This document shows positions 36,206-45,324 of a DNA stretch of 64,000 nt, in pieces (position 1 is the stretch's first letter; each line of letters starts with the position of its first letter). Below the pieces are notes generated by a model. That model was not told where the DNA came from. It worked only from the letters and a program-made list of their open reading frames with translations, and ran no database searches. A program made the translations under genes and the position numbers. The DNA is from Lachnospiraceae bacterium UBA7093 (lineage in GTDB: Bacteria > Bacillota > Clostridia > Lachnospirales > Lachnospiraceae): contig DKYT01000020.1 in assembly GCA_002492465.1 (NCBI GenBank), forward strand, positions 140,050 to 204,049, given 5' to 3'.

Positions 36206-37177
36206 GTGGCATTAAGTAACGCTCAATATGAAACCATTATGCGGAAATATGAGGACAGGCAGAACCGTAACCGACATCTCACAGAAAAACGTACGGCTGA
36301 AGTTTATCAAAAGGTAGAGGGGTACCGGGAGCTTTCAGAATCCATTGCCGCCATCTCCGTAACCCAGGGCAAAAAGCTTCTGGAAGGCGATGACCATGCT
36401 TTGGAAGACCTGAAGGCTTCTATCCGCAGCCTTTCCTCTATGAAGGAACAGCTTCTTATAAGCGCCGGCTATCCCAGAGACTATCTTGAGCCTGTCTACG
36501 AATGTCCCCATTGTAAGGATACAGGATATATAGAAGGCAATAAATGCCATTGCTTTAAGCAGGCTGTTATTGATCTCCTTTATGCCCAGTCAGGCATTCA
36601 GGAACTGCTGAAACAGGAAAATTTTAATACCCTTAGTTATGATTATTATCAGGGAGAGGATCTTACCCGCTTCCAGAACACCGTAAAGGAGTGCCGAAAA
36701 TTTATAGAAACTTTTGATTCAGACTACCATAATCTGCTCTTTTATGGTACAGTAGGTACAGGCAAATCTTTTCTATCCGGTTGTATTGCCAAAGAACTTA
36801 TAGAGAGCGGACATTCCGTGATCTACTTCAGCGCTGCCGGACTCTTTGAAACTTTATCCAGAAATATGTTCGACTACAAAAATAAAGAAGATGTTCTCAG
36901 TTTTCATGAGGATTTATATGGATGCGATCTGCTCATTATTGATGATCTGGGAACAGAATATACCAATAATGTGGCTGTTTCTGTGTTTTTTTCCCTGCTC
37001 AACCAGCGCTGTCTTGGGAAAAAATCCACGATCATATCCACCAACCTGTCTCTGGAGGATTTGCGAAACCGCTATTCGGACCGGGTATTTTCCCGGATAA
37101 CCAACCAATATACCATATGCAAGTTCACCGGATCCGATATCCGGATGCAAAAAAAAAGACTGCAAAACAGAAAGTGA
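36206..37177 (+). CDS. DnaI/DnaC-like helicase loader ATPase
   Basis: A 323-residue AAA+ protein. Walker A is GTVGTGKSF near residue 182 and Walker B LLIIDDLGTEY. The N-terminal half carries a four-cysteine cluster ECPHCKDTGYIEGNKCHC near residues 97-115, like the zinc-binding domain of B. subtilis DnaI. It would deliver the replicative helicase to primosomes. The start is GTG with AGGAG eight bases upstream. It sits 11 bp after the DnaD-like gene, forming a primosome operon. Confidence 0.88.
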   Translation: MALSNAQYETIMRKYEDRQNRNRHLTEKRTAEVYQKVEGYRELSESIAAISVTQGKKLLEGDDHALEDLKASIRSLSSMKEQLLISAGYPRDYLEPVYECPHCKDTGYIEGNKCHCFKQAVIDLLYAQSGIQELLKQENFNTLSYDYYQGEDLTRFQNTVKECRKFIETFDSDYHNLLFYGTVGTGKSFLSGCIAKELIESGHSVIYFSAAGLFETLSRNMFDYKNKEDVLSFHEDLYGCDLLIIDDLGTEYTNNVAVSVFFSLLNQRCLGKKSTIISTNLSLEDLRNRYSDRVFSRITNQYTICKFTGSDIRMQKKRLQNRK

Positions 37178-37186
37178 GGTACCTTC

Positions 37187-38377
37187 ATGGCACATCGTGA
37201 AGAAACAAGAAATCTGGAAACAATACCGGTAGGCTCCCTGGGCATTATTCCCCTGGAAGGCTGCAAAGCACTTGGTGAAAAAGTAAACGACTATCTGGTA
37301 AAATGGCGTACCGTCCGTGAAAGCGAACACAAGGACAGTCTTGCCTTCGCCGGTTACCAGCGGGATTCCTACATTCTAAAGGCAAAGGTTCCGCGTTTCG
37401 GCTCCGGAGAGGCAAAGGGCATGATTCTGGAATCTGTGCGGGGCACTGACCTCTACCTTTTAGTGGATGTGGCAAACTACAGCCTGACCTATTCTTTGTG
37501 CGGACATGAAAACCATATGTCCCCTGACGACCACTATCAGGATCTGAAAAGAATCATTGCCGCCGTAGGCGGAAAAGCAAGGCGCATCACCGTTATCATG
37601 CCTTTCCTTTACGAGAGCAGACAACATAAGAGAACCTCCAGAGAATCTCTTGACTGCGCCCTTGCCCTTCAGGAAATGGTTCACATGGGCGTTGACAATA
37701 TTATAACCTTTGACGCCCACGATCCCAGGGTACAGAACGCAATTCCCCTCCATGGCTTTGAAACCGTTCAGCCTACTTATCAGTTTATTAAAGGACTTTT
37801 AAAGCATGTTCCGGATCTTCAGATCGACTCCAACCATATTATGGTGATCAGCCCCGATGAAGGCGGTATGGGACGCGCCATCTATATGGCGAATGTGCTT
37901 GGTCTTGATATGGGTATGTTCTACAAGAGAAGAGATTATACCCGCATTGTAAACGGGCGCAATCCCATCGTTGCCCATGAATTTTTAGGTTCCTCGGTGG
38001 AAGGAAAGGATATGATCATCATAGACGATATGATCTCCTCAGGCGAAAGCGTTTTGGAGGTTGCTACCGCCTTAAAGGAACGGAAAGCACGCAAGATCTT
38101 CATCTGTGCAACCTTCGGTCTTTTCACCAACGGGCTGGAACGGTTTGACAAAGCTTATGAGAACGGGATTATCGACAGGGTTTTGACCACAAATCTGATC
38201 TACCAGACTCCGGAGCTGCTTGAACGTGAATGGTACATTGACTGTGACATGAGCAAGTACATTGCTTACCTGATCGATACCTTGAACCACGACGCTTCTA
38301 TCAGCGACCTGCTGGATCCCAACGAGCGGATTCAGACGGCGGTTGCAAAGTATAAAGCGGGAGAGGCTATCAATTAA
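37187..38377 (+). CDS. prs: Ribose-phosphate pyrophosphokinase
   Basis: A 396-residue enzyme making PRPP from ribose-5-phosphate and ATP, about 80 residues longer than the classical 310-320-residue form. Extra material includes an N-terminal segment (IPVGSLGIIPLEGCKALG) and the C-terminal tail. The PRPP-binding loop is IIIDDMISSGESVLEV, and the flexible loop FLYESRQHKRTSRES replaces the usual YARQDRK pattern. This long form recurs in Lachnospiraceae. GTGAGGT precedes the ATG. The stop codon TAA merges into the first bases of hairpin element 3. Confidence 0.9.
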   Translation: MAHREETRNLETIPVGSLGIIPLEGCKALGEKVNDYLVKWRTVRESEHKDSLAFAGYQRDSYILKAKVPRFGSGEAKGMILESVRGTDLYLLVDVANYSLTYSLCGHENHMSPDDHYQDLKRIIAAVGGKARRITVIMPFLYESRQHKRTSRESLDCALALQEMVHMGVDNIITFDAHDPRVQNAIPLHGFETVQPTYQFIKGLLKHVPDLQIDSNHIMVISPDEGGMGRAIYMANVLGLDMGMFYKRRDYTRIVNGRNPIVAHEFLGSSVEGKDMIIIDDMISSGESVLEVATALKERKARKIFICATFGLFTNGLERFDKAYENGIIDRVLTTNLIYQTPELLEREWYIDCDMSKYIAYLIDTLNHDASISDLLDPNERIQTAVAKYKAGEAIN

Positions 38378-38637
38378 AAAGCCACGCTTACCTATGGCGA
38401 CTGGACAATTGCGAGGAATAAAAAAGAATTCGCGCTTGCTCCATTGCACCGGGCATTCCGATGAGCCTCTTAATACGAAAAAGCAGAAGCAGTGGCTTCT
38501 GCTTTTTTGAGTCCAATAAGCCGGCTCGCAAAGCGTGCCGGCGTTTGGTCTCATCTCCATGGTGCAAAAGTCGTTCGCACAAATATCTTTTTTATTCCTC
38601 GCAATTGTCCAGCCGCCATAGGTAAGCGTGGCTTTTT
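38376..38637. repeat. Long two-headed hairpin element 3 (262 bp)
   Basis: The outer arms of 49-50 bp (38376-38425 and 38589-38637) are complementary with one mismatch, begin with AAAAAGCCACGC and end with GCGTGGCTTTTT. A poorer inner stem pairs TTGCACC near 38445 with GGTGCAA near 38562. The apex has two perfect hairpins: 38478-38507 (AAAAAGCAGAAGC/GCTTCTGCTTTTT) and 38520-38542 (GCCGGC-T-CGC/GCG-T-GCCGGC). It lies between two convergent genes. Terminal T-runs on both strands mean it could also terminate transcription both ways. Sequence is unrelated to elements 1 and 2. Confidence 0.9.
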
Positions 38638-38713
38638 CTACACTTTTAACAATATACTAGGATTATAGTTGCTTTTGTCAGGGCACGCCTGGCGTAGATG
38701 TAAAAATAGCTGA

Positions 38714-40444
38714 CTACATTGCACGATACACGTACAGGGTGTAGGGTGACGACGCATCGGTATAGGTTCCCGCCAGGATAAGCCCAGTTTCCTCTGCGTT
38801 GGTCAGTTGGATTCTGGAGAAAAGATATTCTCCGCCAAGGGCTTTAAAGGCATCGACGTCCATATAGATATTTTGATCCGTCACATCGGCATTGCGGTAG
38901 GCGCTTACAATGGACAGGTCTGTACCTGAATACAGGTAGGCACGGGCACCCCAGGTGTCAAAATAGGCTCTGCTTTCCTCCACCCGGTCCAGCGCCGGGG
39001 CAATGATTTTACGGAAAGCTTCCTTGTAGCTCTGGCTGTAATAGCCTAAATAACCGTCCAGGGTGGCAATGCCGTTGTACTCCAGCACAGCCGGATAAAA
39101 CCCATACGCCGCCGCCCATTCTCCCTGATATCCTGTTTCTCTTTTTGCCTTCTCGAACAGCTCCGGAGAATAATATTCATGGAAGGTAAGGCGGTCTGTC
39201 TCCCTGCCCTTTGCCGCCCGGTATGCCTGATCAAAGCAGGTGGCGTAAAGATCGTTATACCGTGTGCCTGAAAACACGATCAACAGCACTCCCGCCACTG
39301 CAAGTACGTTCGCCAGCCCTCTTTTCCATTTTCCCGACGACTCATACAACTGCTTCAACGCAAGAAAGAAAGCGGCATACCACAGAAAGGGATTGAAAAA
39401 TACGGTTCTGTTAAACTGCCATCCGGTGAGAGGGGGACAAAGGGTTTCCACCACTTTCCGAAAGGGTTCCCAGTAATAAATTCCATAGATAACGCTGTTG
39501 AAAACCAAAACCAACAGCAACAGGTTATAGGTATCCTGAAAGCATCCTTTCAGGTTTTTCCTTCTTATATATCCGGCATTTAAAATCACAAAATAGACCA
39601 TGCAAACCGGAAGCACCAAATAGGTGTGGACGCTCTCCGCATGGAACATTCCCTTTGTAAACACTTCTCCAATGGTCTTAAAAATCTCTCCCGCCGTAAA
39701 GCTGCCCGCTTCCATAGTGCTGCGTATGGTCACCTCGTCTCCCAGCAGCATGGTGCCAAAAAGCCTGTATTCACAGGCAATGCAGCCTGCCGACAAAACG
39801 CAGATGGCAAGGAACATCCTTCCCGGAAACCGTTTCTTCCTGATCCACATCCAAAGAAACACTACCGCCATATACGCCAGTATGAATAAACCAAAATAGG
39901 AAAAATAGGAGAGAACGGGATAAAGGAAAAGCGCGCCGTACCACTTGAAGGAGGGTTCTTTATTTATTTTGCGAAGAAGATAGATCACCAGCGGAATGGA
40001 GGCAAAGGGAATCCCAAACGCCGGAAATACATTCAGAATGCCATAGCCCAGCCCCAGCACCCACACAAGAGGTTTATAGTGCTGATATTTTTCTCCATAG
40101 AGATCCTTTGCAAGAAGTATGGATGAGCATAGGGCGACAATGATCTTTATAAGATAACCGGCAATATATGCGGGATACGCCGGTAAAATCATATAGAGCA
40201 TGGTATAAAGAGAAAATTCCGAGGGCAGATTATCTCTGCTGATTCCTCCCAGGAAGGGCACATCCACCCCATGCTTCCAGAAGGTCCCCGTATCTTTCAT
40301 CATTTGAAACTGGGGTGTAAACAGATCCAGATTATCATGAACGGCAATGATGCTGTCCTCGCCGCAGATTATGAAAACCAGCCCCGCAAACAAAATAAAA
40401 CCAATTACAAGGAACAGATACCATCGTGAAACCAGTTTTTTCAA
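38714..40444 (-). CDS. Polytopic membrane protein, DUF6044-like
   Basis: A 576-residue protein with about ten to twelve hydrophobic segments. The first outside loop has IIAVHDNLDLFTPQ, whose acidic HDNLD signature marks a family I associate with DUF6044, and a soluble C-terminal domain of about 130 residues carries FHEYYSPELFEKAK. The topology is GT-C-like, and it is coupled by a 4-bp overlap to the upstream GT2 gene. A plausible role is transfer of lipid-linked sugar outside the cell. The domain-family name is from memory. Confidence 0.7.
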   Translation of the reverse strand: MKKLVSRWYLFLVIGFILFAGLVFIICGEDSIIAVHDNLDLFTPQFQMMKDTGTFWKHGVDVPFLGGISRDNLPSEFSLYTMLYMILPAYPAYIAGYLIKIIVALCSSILLAKDLYGEKYQHYKPLVWVLGLGYGILNVFPAFGIPFASIPLVIYLLRKINKEPSFKWYGALFLYPVLSYFSYFGLFILAYMAVVFLWMWIRKKRFPGRMFLAICVLSAGCIACEYRLFGTMLLGDEVTIRSTMEAGSFTAGEIFKTIGEVFTKGMFHAESVHTYLVLPVCMVYFVILNAGYIRRKNLKGCFQDTYNLLLLVLVFNSVIYGIYYWEPFRKVVETLCPPLTGWQFNRTVFFNPFLWYAAFFLALKQLYESSGKWKRGLANVLAVAGVLLIVFSGTRYNDLYATCFDQAYRAAKGRETDRLTFHEYYSPELFEKAKRETGYQGEWAAAYGFYPAVLEYNGIATLDGYLGYYSQSYKEAFRKIIAPALDRVEESRAYFDTWGARAYLYSGTDLSIVSAYRNADVTDQNIYMDVDAFKALGGEYLFSRIQLTNAEETGLILAGTYTDASSPYTLYVYRAM

Positions 40445-41400
40445 TGTTCTTCCTCTCCATCCTTTTCTCTCTTTTGCCTTTCCTTCTGGCAGACCATCGA
40501 AAAGCGGTATTCAAAGTCTCTTCGGTTTTTCATAGCCATATTGGACAGAATCAGCCCCGCAAAGAAAGACTGGATCGCCGCCATGATTACAAAGCCGCAC
40601 ACGATCAGCGTGGGGAACTTCAGCACCAGCCCTGTTTTCATAAACTCCAGAAGTACCGGAATAAAGAATACAACGGCGATAATCGTCAGGAAAAGCGCCA
40701 GATAACTGAAAAAGCCAAAGGGTTTATAATCTCTGTACAGCCTGAAGATGGTTCCCAGCACCTTAAATCCGTCCGAATAGGTGTTAAGCTTGGACTCGCT
40801 TCCCTCCGGTCTGTCTCTGTACTCCACAATCACATTGTCGATCTGCATATGATTGTAAACGGCATGTATGGTCATCTCCGTTTCAATTTCAAATCCCTTG
40901 GACAAAACGGGAAATGTTTTTACAAACCCATAGCTGAAGGCTCTGAAGCCTGTCATAATATCCTTGATCTGGCAGCCAAATAAATGGTTAATGCTGGCGC
41001 GTACCAGAGAATTTCCCATATTATGGAAAGGTCGTTTGTTCTCCTCAAAATAAGTAGAGGACAGACGGTCTCCCACCACCATATCCGCGTTATGATTCAG
41101 AACCTTGTCCACCATCTCCGGTGCAAATTCCATGGGATAGGTGTCGTCCCCGTCCACCATGATATAACACTGTGCCTCGATCTCACGGAACATTCGCCGA
41201 ATCACATTCCCTTTGCCCTGCATATATTCATGGCGAACCACAGCTCCATGCTCCTTTGCAATCTCCGCGGTGCGGTCTGTAGAATTGTTATTATATACAT
41301 AAATCACCGCCTCCGGAAAAGCCTTACGGGTATCTTCTATCACCTTTGCGATGGTTTTCTCCTCATTGTAGCAGGGGATTAGAACTGCAATTTTATCCAT
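40441..41400 (-). CDS. GT2 glycosyltransferase with C-terminal membrane segments (DPM1-like)
   Basis: About 319 residues starting MDKIAVLIPCYNEEKTIAKV, with the donor site VYNNNSTDRTAEIA and metal-binding MVDGDDTYPMEF. Two hydrophobic helices lie near residues 220-250 and 255-285. This is the polyprenyl-phosphate sugar synthase layout and would supply the adjacent DUF6044-like protein. ATG 41400 is used because GGAAAGGA lies about eight bases upstream; an in-frame ATG at 41427 has no such site. Confidence 0.88.
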   Translation of the reverse strand: MDKIAVLIPCYNEEKTIAKVIEDTRKAFPEAVIYVYNNNSTDRTAEIAKEHGAVVRHEYMQGKGNVIRRMFREIEAQCYIMVDGDDTYPMEFAPEMVDKVLNHNADMVVGDRLSSTYFEENKRPFHNMGNSLVRASINHLFGCQIKDIMTGFRAFSYGFVKTFPVLSKGFEIETEMTIHAVYNHMQIDNVIVEYRDRPEGSESKLNTYSDGFKVLGTIFRLYRDYKPFGFFSYLALFLTIIAVVFFIPVLLEFMKTGLVLKFPTLIVCGFVIMAAIQSFFAGLILSNMAMKNRRDFEYRFSMVCQKERQKREKDGEEEH

Positions 41401-41457
41401 TCTGATTATCCTTTCCATCTGCGGCATCTGTATACACGCATTTACTCTGCTATTTTA

Positions 41458-42429
41458 TCAAAGATCCCCGTAAAATTCCACAATTTTTTCCATATATGAC
41501 TCCAATACGGCGTTGTCCGCCCTGTAAATCTCATGCTTTGTATGAGGATAACGCTCCATCCTGCCTTCTTTGACTCTTCTGATGAATTTTTTCTGGGGAA
41601 CGGACTTCACCTGCCCGTCCCTTCCTGCCTGACACAAAAGAACCGGTATGTCTACCAACGCCGCATTTTTTCTTTTTATGGCTTTCTCACCTGCCCTGAT
41701 AGCACCCCTTCCCCAGGAGTAGCTTGCAGAACTGGTTTGATAACAGCGGTTTTGCCGGCGTATTCCCTGATAATAGGCATGCCGCGCCTGAGAATCTGCA
41801 CAGCTTACGGAAAAAGGCTCATCCGGGTCAAATTTCCCCTGGGTAAAAAGACGTTTTTTTCCCCTCCCCATGAGCTTTGCCACATCACAGATCGCCTTTG
41901 CCGCCAGCACGGGGCACCCGCCCATGCGGATGGCAAGCATAGGCGCATTCAACACTGCCTTTTGAAAATCCCCAGCATAGCTTTCCAGATACCTTGCGCC
42001 CACACAGCCGCCCATGGAGTGGGCATAAAGATACAGAGGCATTCCGTCGGCAAACCCTTTCACCGCCTGTTCCACAAAGGCATGGAGATCCCTCACATAA
42101 TCCTCAAAGTCCTCCACATGCACCACCTCCGGATTCTCCCCCTGACGGAAGGACTTTCCGTGTCCCCGCTGATCCAAGATAGCAGCCTGATAACCTGCCT
42201 GATGTAAGTAATAGATAAATTCTCTGTATTTTTCCGCCGATTCGCTGAAGCCATGGCAAATTACAACCACCGGCGCCCTTTCCTTCTGGGGGTACAGCTC
42301 ATAGTATAATTCTCCCTCCGCAACCGCAAGTCTGCCTTCCTTACGGATAACGCCAAGCGCCGGTTCCACAATCCCTTTCATCTGCTCCTCAAAAAGCGTC
42401 TCATCCAGTATCTTCCATTTATGATCCAT
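41458..42429 (-). CDS. Alpha/beta hydrolase (lysophospholipase/S33-like)
   Basis: A 323-residue hydrolase. The oxyanion segment is VVICHGFSESAEKY, the nucleophile elbow YLYAHSMGGCVGAR places the catalytic serine near residue 127, and late residues PVLLCQAGRDG and HTKHEIYRA supply the aspartate and histidine of the triad. The family includes monoacylglycerol lipases and lysophospholipases. There is no signal peptide, so it is cytoplasmic. Its start overlaps the TetR gene, so it belongs to the MFS-tetR-hydrolase operon. Confidence 0.85.
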   Translation of the reverse strand: MDHKWKILDETLFEEQMKGIVEPALGVIRKEGRLAVAEGELYYELYPQKERAPVVVICHGFSESAEKYREFIYYLHQAGYQAAILDQRGHGKSFRQGENPEVVHVEDFEDYVRDLHAFVEQAVKGFADGMPLYLYAHSMGGCVGARYLESYAGDFQKAVLNAPMLAIRMGGCPVLAAKAICDVAKLMGRGKKRLFTQGKFDPDEPFSVSCADSQARHAYYQGIRRQNRCYQTSSASYSWGRGAIRAGEKAIKRKNAALVDIPVLLCQAGRDGQVKSVPQKKFIRRVKEGRMERYPHTKHEIYRADNAVLESYMEKIVEFYGDL

Positions 42430-43090
42430 GTTTCAATCCCTCTAATAACATCTGCCGCAAAAGAGCAATACGGCGTTTTTCATCCACCCTCTCGTCCCCT
42501 GAGAGTATGTGCCCCATCCCTGCCAGTTTCTGCAGCAGACTTAAAACCGTATGCGTCAGTGTATAATAAAGTTCCCAAGTGTCCGCCCTGATGGCAACCG
42601 TACCGTCTCCCTTGCCCTTTTCAATGGCGTCGCAGAGCAGCGGCATAAGGCTTTCCACCTGTTTTTCATATTCCGCCTGTTTTTTTGCCTCCACCTTATG
42701 AGACACCATAAAAACGTCCAGATCATGGAGAAATTTCATCTTCTCCCGGTGTTCTTCAAATATCTGTTCCGTGGTCAGAAGAAGCGCCTCCACCTGCTGT
42801 ATTCCGCTTTTTTGTTGGTACTCCTTTTGCGCTGCCAGCTCCTCATAATAGGATGCCGCCAGTTCCCAAAAATAAACGCCGCATTCCAGCGCCAGATTTT
42901 CTTTATTGACAAAGTACCGGTATAAGGTCGCCTCCCCTGTTTGGGCGCAAAGGGCAATATCGGAAAGTGCAGTCTTTTCAATGCCTTTCTCACCAAAGCA
43001 CCGGAGCGCGCTCTCAATCAGCTTCTTTCTACGCATTTTCTGCTTAGGGGAGGTATTTGCCTTTTTTTCTTCTATGCTTTCAGTTCTCAT
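42419..43090 (-). CDS. TetR/AcrR family transcriptional regulator
   Basis: About 223 residues, with the N-terminal helix-turn-helix (ALSDIALCAQTGEATLYRYF, then VNKENL) near residues 35-65 and an all-helical ligand-binding remainder. ATG 43090 is chosen because GGAGG stands seven bases upstream and the ATG overlaps the MFS stop. It is the second gene of an operon whose promoter carries a strong 31-bp palindrome at 44439-44469, so it most likely represses its own operon. The ligand is probably something moved by the MFS carrier or handled by the hydrolase. Confidence 0.9.
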   Translation of the reverse strand: MRTESIEEKKANTSPKQKMRRKKLIESALRCFGEKGIEKTALSDIALCAQTGEATLYRYFVNKENLALECGVYFWELAASYYEELAAQKEYQQKSGIQQVEALLLTTEQIFEEHREKMKFLHDLDVFMVSHKVEAKKQAEYEKQVESLMPLLCDAIEKGKGDGTVAIRADTWELYYTLTHTVLSLLQKLAGMGHILSGDERVDEKRRIALLRQMLLEGLKHGS

Positions 43091-44423
43091 TGATCCTCCG
43101 TTCATTGTAGAACAACAATATCATACCCCCTGCCAGTGCCAGCACGGAAGCCACTGCCGCCACAACACGGTACCCCAGACCGCTTCCTGCTCCAATGGTG
43201 GCAAGCGCCGTAAAGATCAGCATGGAAACGCTTTGTCCCAATTTAAAGGCAAAGGTCCGAGCCGCATAAAACATGCCCTCCCTGTTTTCTCCCGTTCTCT
43301 TTGCATCGTACTGGGACACATCCGCCACCATCGCCTGGGGCAGAATGCCAAATACCGCCATGGGGAACGCCGCTGCCGCTACCAGGACAAAACCCTGCGC
43401 CACAGCCGGAATTCCCGGTATAAGCCCGATAAACGCCGTGTAAAGAAATGCCCCTGCAAAAAGGAAAAAAGCGGTGAGCACCAATTTCTTTTTCCCCATC
43501 TTTCTGGTAAGAAAGTTTACCGGCGCATAAAAAACCAGGGAAAGGGCAGTCATCGCAACAAAATATAAAGTGGACATGCTCTCCTCCAGCTTTAAAAGAG
43601 AAGTTACAAAAAACGGCAGCCCTGTCTGGAACATGGTCAACGCCACCCAGTAGAAGATATCGGAACCTACAAAAATTCTAAAATCCGGATTCCGAAAGGT
43701 TTTCACCAGGGAAGATAAAGCATTATCCTGAGAAGGCTTTGCCTGCACGTACTCCTTTTCCCTGATGGTGAAAACCGGAACCAACATACACACAAAAGCC
43801 ACTGCCGCCATCATGGCAAAGGTAAGGCGCATGGCAGCGACCCGCCCCATACTCCCTTCTAAACTGCCCCAGATCACCGGCGCCACATAAGCAAAAGCGG
43901 TACCTACAATAAAGGTAAGGGAAATCGCCGTGGAGATATTCAGCCGTTCCTCACGGTTATGCCCCAGTTCCGGTATCAATGCGTTATAGGGGGTACAATA
44001 AGCTGTAATGGAAAGATAATACGCCATTACAAATACAAACAGCCAGATTACGTTCACCATGCTTGTCTGCCCCACCGGCGCGCAAAATACCAACACTGTG
44101 GTCAGCGCCAGGGGAAGAGACGCCCATTTCAAAAAAGGAATCCGTCTGCCCATTTTAGACCCGCATTTATCTGAAAGAGATGCGATCCAGGGATCCGTCA
44201 CCGCATCAAAAATACGCCCCATGGCGGTAATGCCTCCCACCACCGTAAAAATTCCCAGGATTACAGCTCCCTGGGGCACAAAGATGGTCTGCCCTGCCTC
44301 CTGTGCCGCCACATCCGGCTGATAAAAGTAGACCAGCCAGTTAGAGATCAGACCGGACATCATAGACCATCCCAGCTGTCCCACTGCAAATAACCATATT
44401 TTCCCCGTAGATAGTTTTTTCAT
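43080..44423 (-). CDS. MFS transporter of the GPH sugar:cation symporter family
   Basis: A 447-residue carrier with twelve hydrophobic helices. It shows the GPH (glycoside-pentoside-hexuronide) layout, with FDAVTDPWIASLSDKCGSKM between helices 2 and 3 matching the conserved DAxxDPxxG-type loop and GRRIPFLKWAS following. Members carry melibiose, xylosides or glucuronides with Na+ or H+. The substrate here is unknown. The gene is first in the TetR-controlled operon, with AAAGGCGG upstream of the ATG. Confidence 0.88.
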   Translation of the reverse strand: MKKLSTGKIWLFAVGQLGWSMMSGLISNWLVYFYQPDVAAQEAGQTIFVPQGAVILGIFTVVGGITAMGRIFDAVTDPWIASLSDKCGSKMGRRIPFLKWASLPLALTTVLVFCAPVGQTSMVNVIWLFVFVMAYYLSITAYCTPYNALIPELGHNREERLNISTAISLTFIVGTAFAYVAPVIWGSLEGSMGRVAAMRLTFAMMAAVAFVCMLVPVFTIREKEYVQAKPSQDNALSSLVKTFRNPDFRIFVGSDIFYWVALTMFQTGLPFFVTSLLKLEESMSTLYFVAMTALSLVFYAPVNFLTRKMGKKKLVLTAFFLFAGAFLYTAFIGLIPGIPAVAQGFVLVAAAAFPMAVFGILPQAMVADVSQYDAKRTGENREGMFYAARTFAFKLGQSVSMLIFTALATIGAGSGLGYRVVAAVASVLALAGGMILLFYNERRINEN

Positions 44424-44438
44424 ACATACCGCCTTTCT

Positions 44439-44469
44439 GATAAAATGATAGTGATACTATCATTTTATC
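44439..44469. promoter_or_regulatory. TetR-type operator, 31-bp palindrome
   Basis: GATAAAATGATAGT, three central bases, then ACTATCATTTTATC: perfect 14-bp arms. It lies 15 bp before the MFS start codon and overlaps the -10 of the promoter, the expected position for autorepression by the TetR protein encoded downstream. Confidence 0.8.
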
Positions 44470-44490
44470 CTTCGGGGGAATTTTTTGCAA
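44462..44490 (-). promoter_or_regulatory. Candidate sigma-A promoter of the MFS-tetR-hydrolase operon
   Basis: Minus strand TTGCAA (44490-44485), 17-bp spacer, TAAAAT (44467-44462). The -10 lies inside the TetR-type palindrome. Confidence 0.6.
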
Positions 44491-44519
44491 CTGTTTCCAT
44501 TGCAAAGTGACAAAAAAGA

Positions 44520-44548
44520 TTGCGAAAAAGCACGCTATCCATTATACT
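44520..44548 (+). promoter_or_regulatory. Candidate sigma-A promoter of plsC
   Basis: TTGCGA (44520-44525), 17-bp spacer, TATACT (44543-44548), 35 bp before the plsC start codon; divergent from the MFS promoter. Confidence 0.6.
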
Positions 44549-44583
44549 GAAACTGTTTTAAATACGTAAAGGAAGAGATAGAA

Positions 44584-45324
44584 ATGATCAGACTGATATT
44601 GGTTGCCGTTTTTGTAGTGTTGTTCCTTATTTGCAGCATTCCCCTGCTGATCGCAGAGTGGATCATTGGAAAATATAATATGGATTTGAAGAACAAAAGC
44701 TCCCTCGCCATTGTAAACTGGGCTTTTCGGGTGGTTCTCTTTCTCGCCGGCGCAGATGTAAAGGTACGGGGACTGGAAAACGTTCCCAAGGACGAACCCG
44801 TTTTGTATATCGGAAATCACCGCAGCTATTTTGACATTATCATTACCTACGTGCGGGTACCGAGACCTACCGGATATATTGCCAAAAAGGAAATGCTGAA
44901 ATGGCCTCTTCTGGTCAACTGGATGAAAAACCTTCACTGTCTGTTTTTAGACAGAAATGATGTAAAACAGGGTTTGAAAATTATTTTAACCGCAATTGAC
45001 AAGGTGAAATCCAGTATTTCTATCTGCGTTTTCCCCGAAGGCACCAGAAACAGAGTTAATCACACCTTTATGGAATTCCATGAGGGAAGCTTTAAAATCG
45101 CTTCCAAAACCGGATGCCCTATTGTTCCCATGACCATTTATAATTCGGCGGATATTTTTGAGGATCATCTTCCCAAAATCAAAAAAGCGCATGTAATTTT
45201 AGAGTATGGCAAGCCCTTCTATATAAAAGATCTGCCTAAAGAGGAGCAGAAAAAGGTAGGCGCATATACTCAGAAAATCATTCAGGATACTTATTTCAGA
45301 ATAAAGGAAGAGGCAGGGTTTTAA
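44584..45324 (+). CDS. plsC: 1-acyl-sn-glycerol-3-phosphate acyltransferase (PlsC family)
   Basis: A 246-residue membrane-bound acyltransferase adding the second acyl chain to make phosphatidic acid. It opens with a hydrophobic helix (RLILVAVFVVLFLICSI). The catalytic HX4D is NHRSYFD near residue 78, and the substrate-binding FPEGTRNR lies near residue 153. VPMTIYNSAD follows. GGAAGAG precedes the ATG. It converges on murF, with the two stop regions overlapping by 4 bp. Confidence 0.92.
   Translation: MIRLILVAVFVVLFLICSIPLLIAEWIIGKYNMDLKNKSSLAIVNWAFRVVLFLAGADVKVRGLENVPKDEPVLYIGNHRSYFDIIITYVRVPRPTGYIAKKEMLKWPLLVNWMKNLHCLFLDRNDVKQGLKIILTAIDKVKSSISICVFPEGTRNRVNHTFMEFHEGSFKIASKTGCPIVPMTIYNSADIFEDHLPKIKKAHVILEYGKPFYIKDLPKEEQKKVGAYTQKIIQDTYFRIKEEAGF

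Noticed and set aside
12595..38637. Interpretation of the three long hairpins as integron attC sites, REPINs or ordinary MITEs
   Set aside because: attC sites are shorter and carry R-boxes, REPIN arms are about 25 bases, and no target duplications or shared termini are visible around the three elements.
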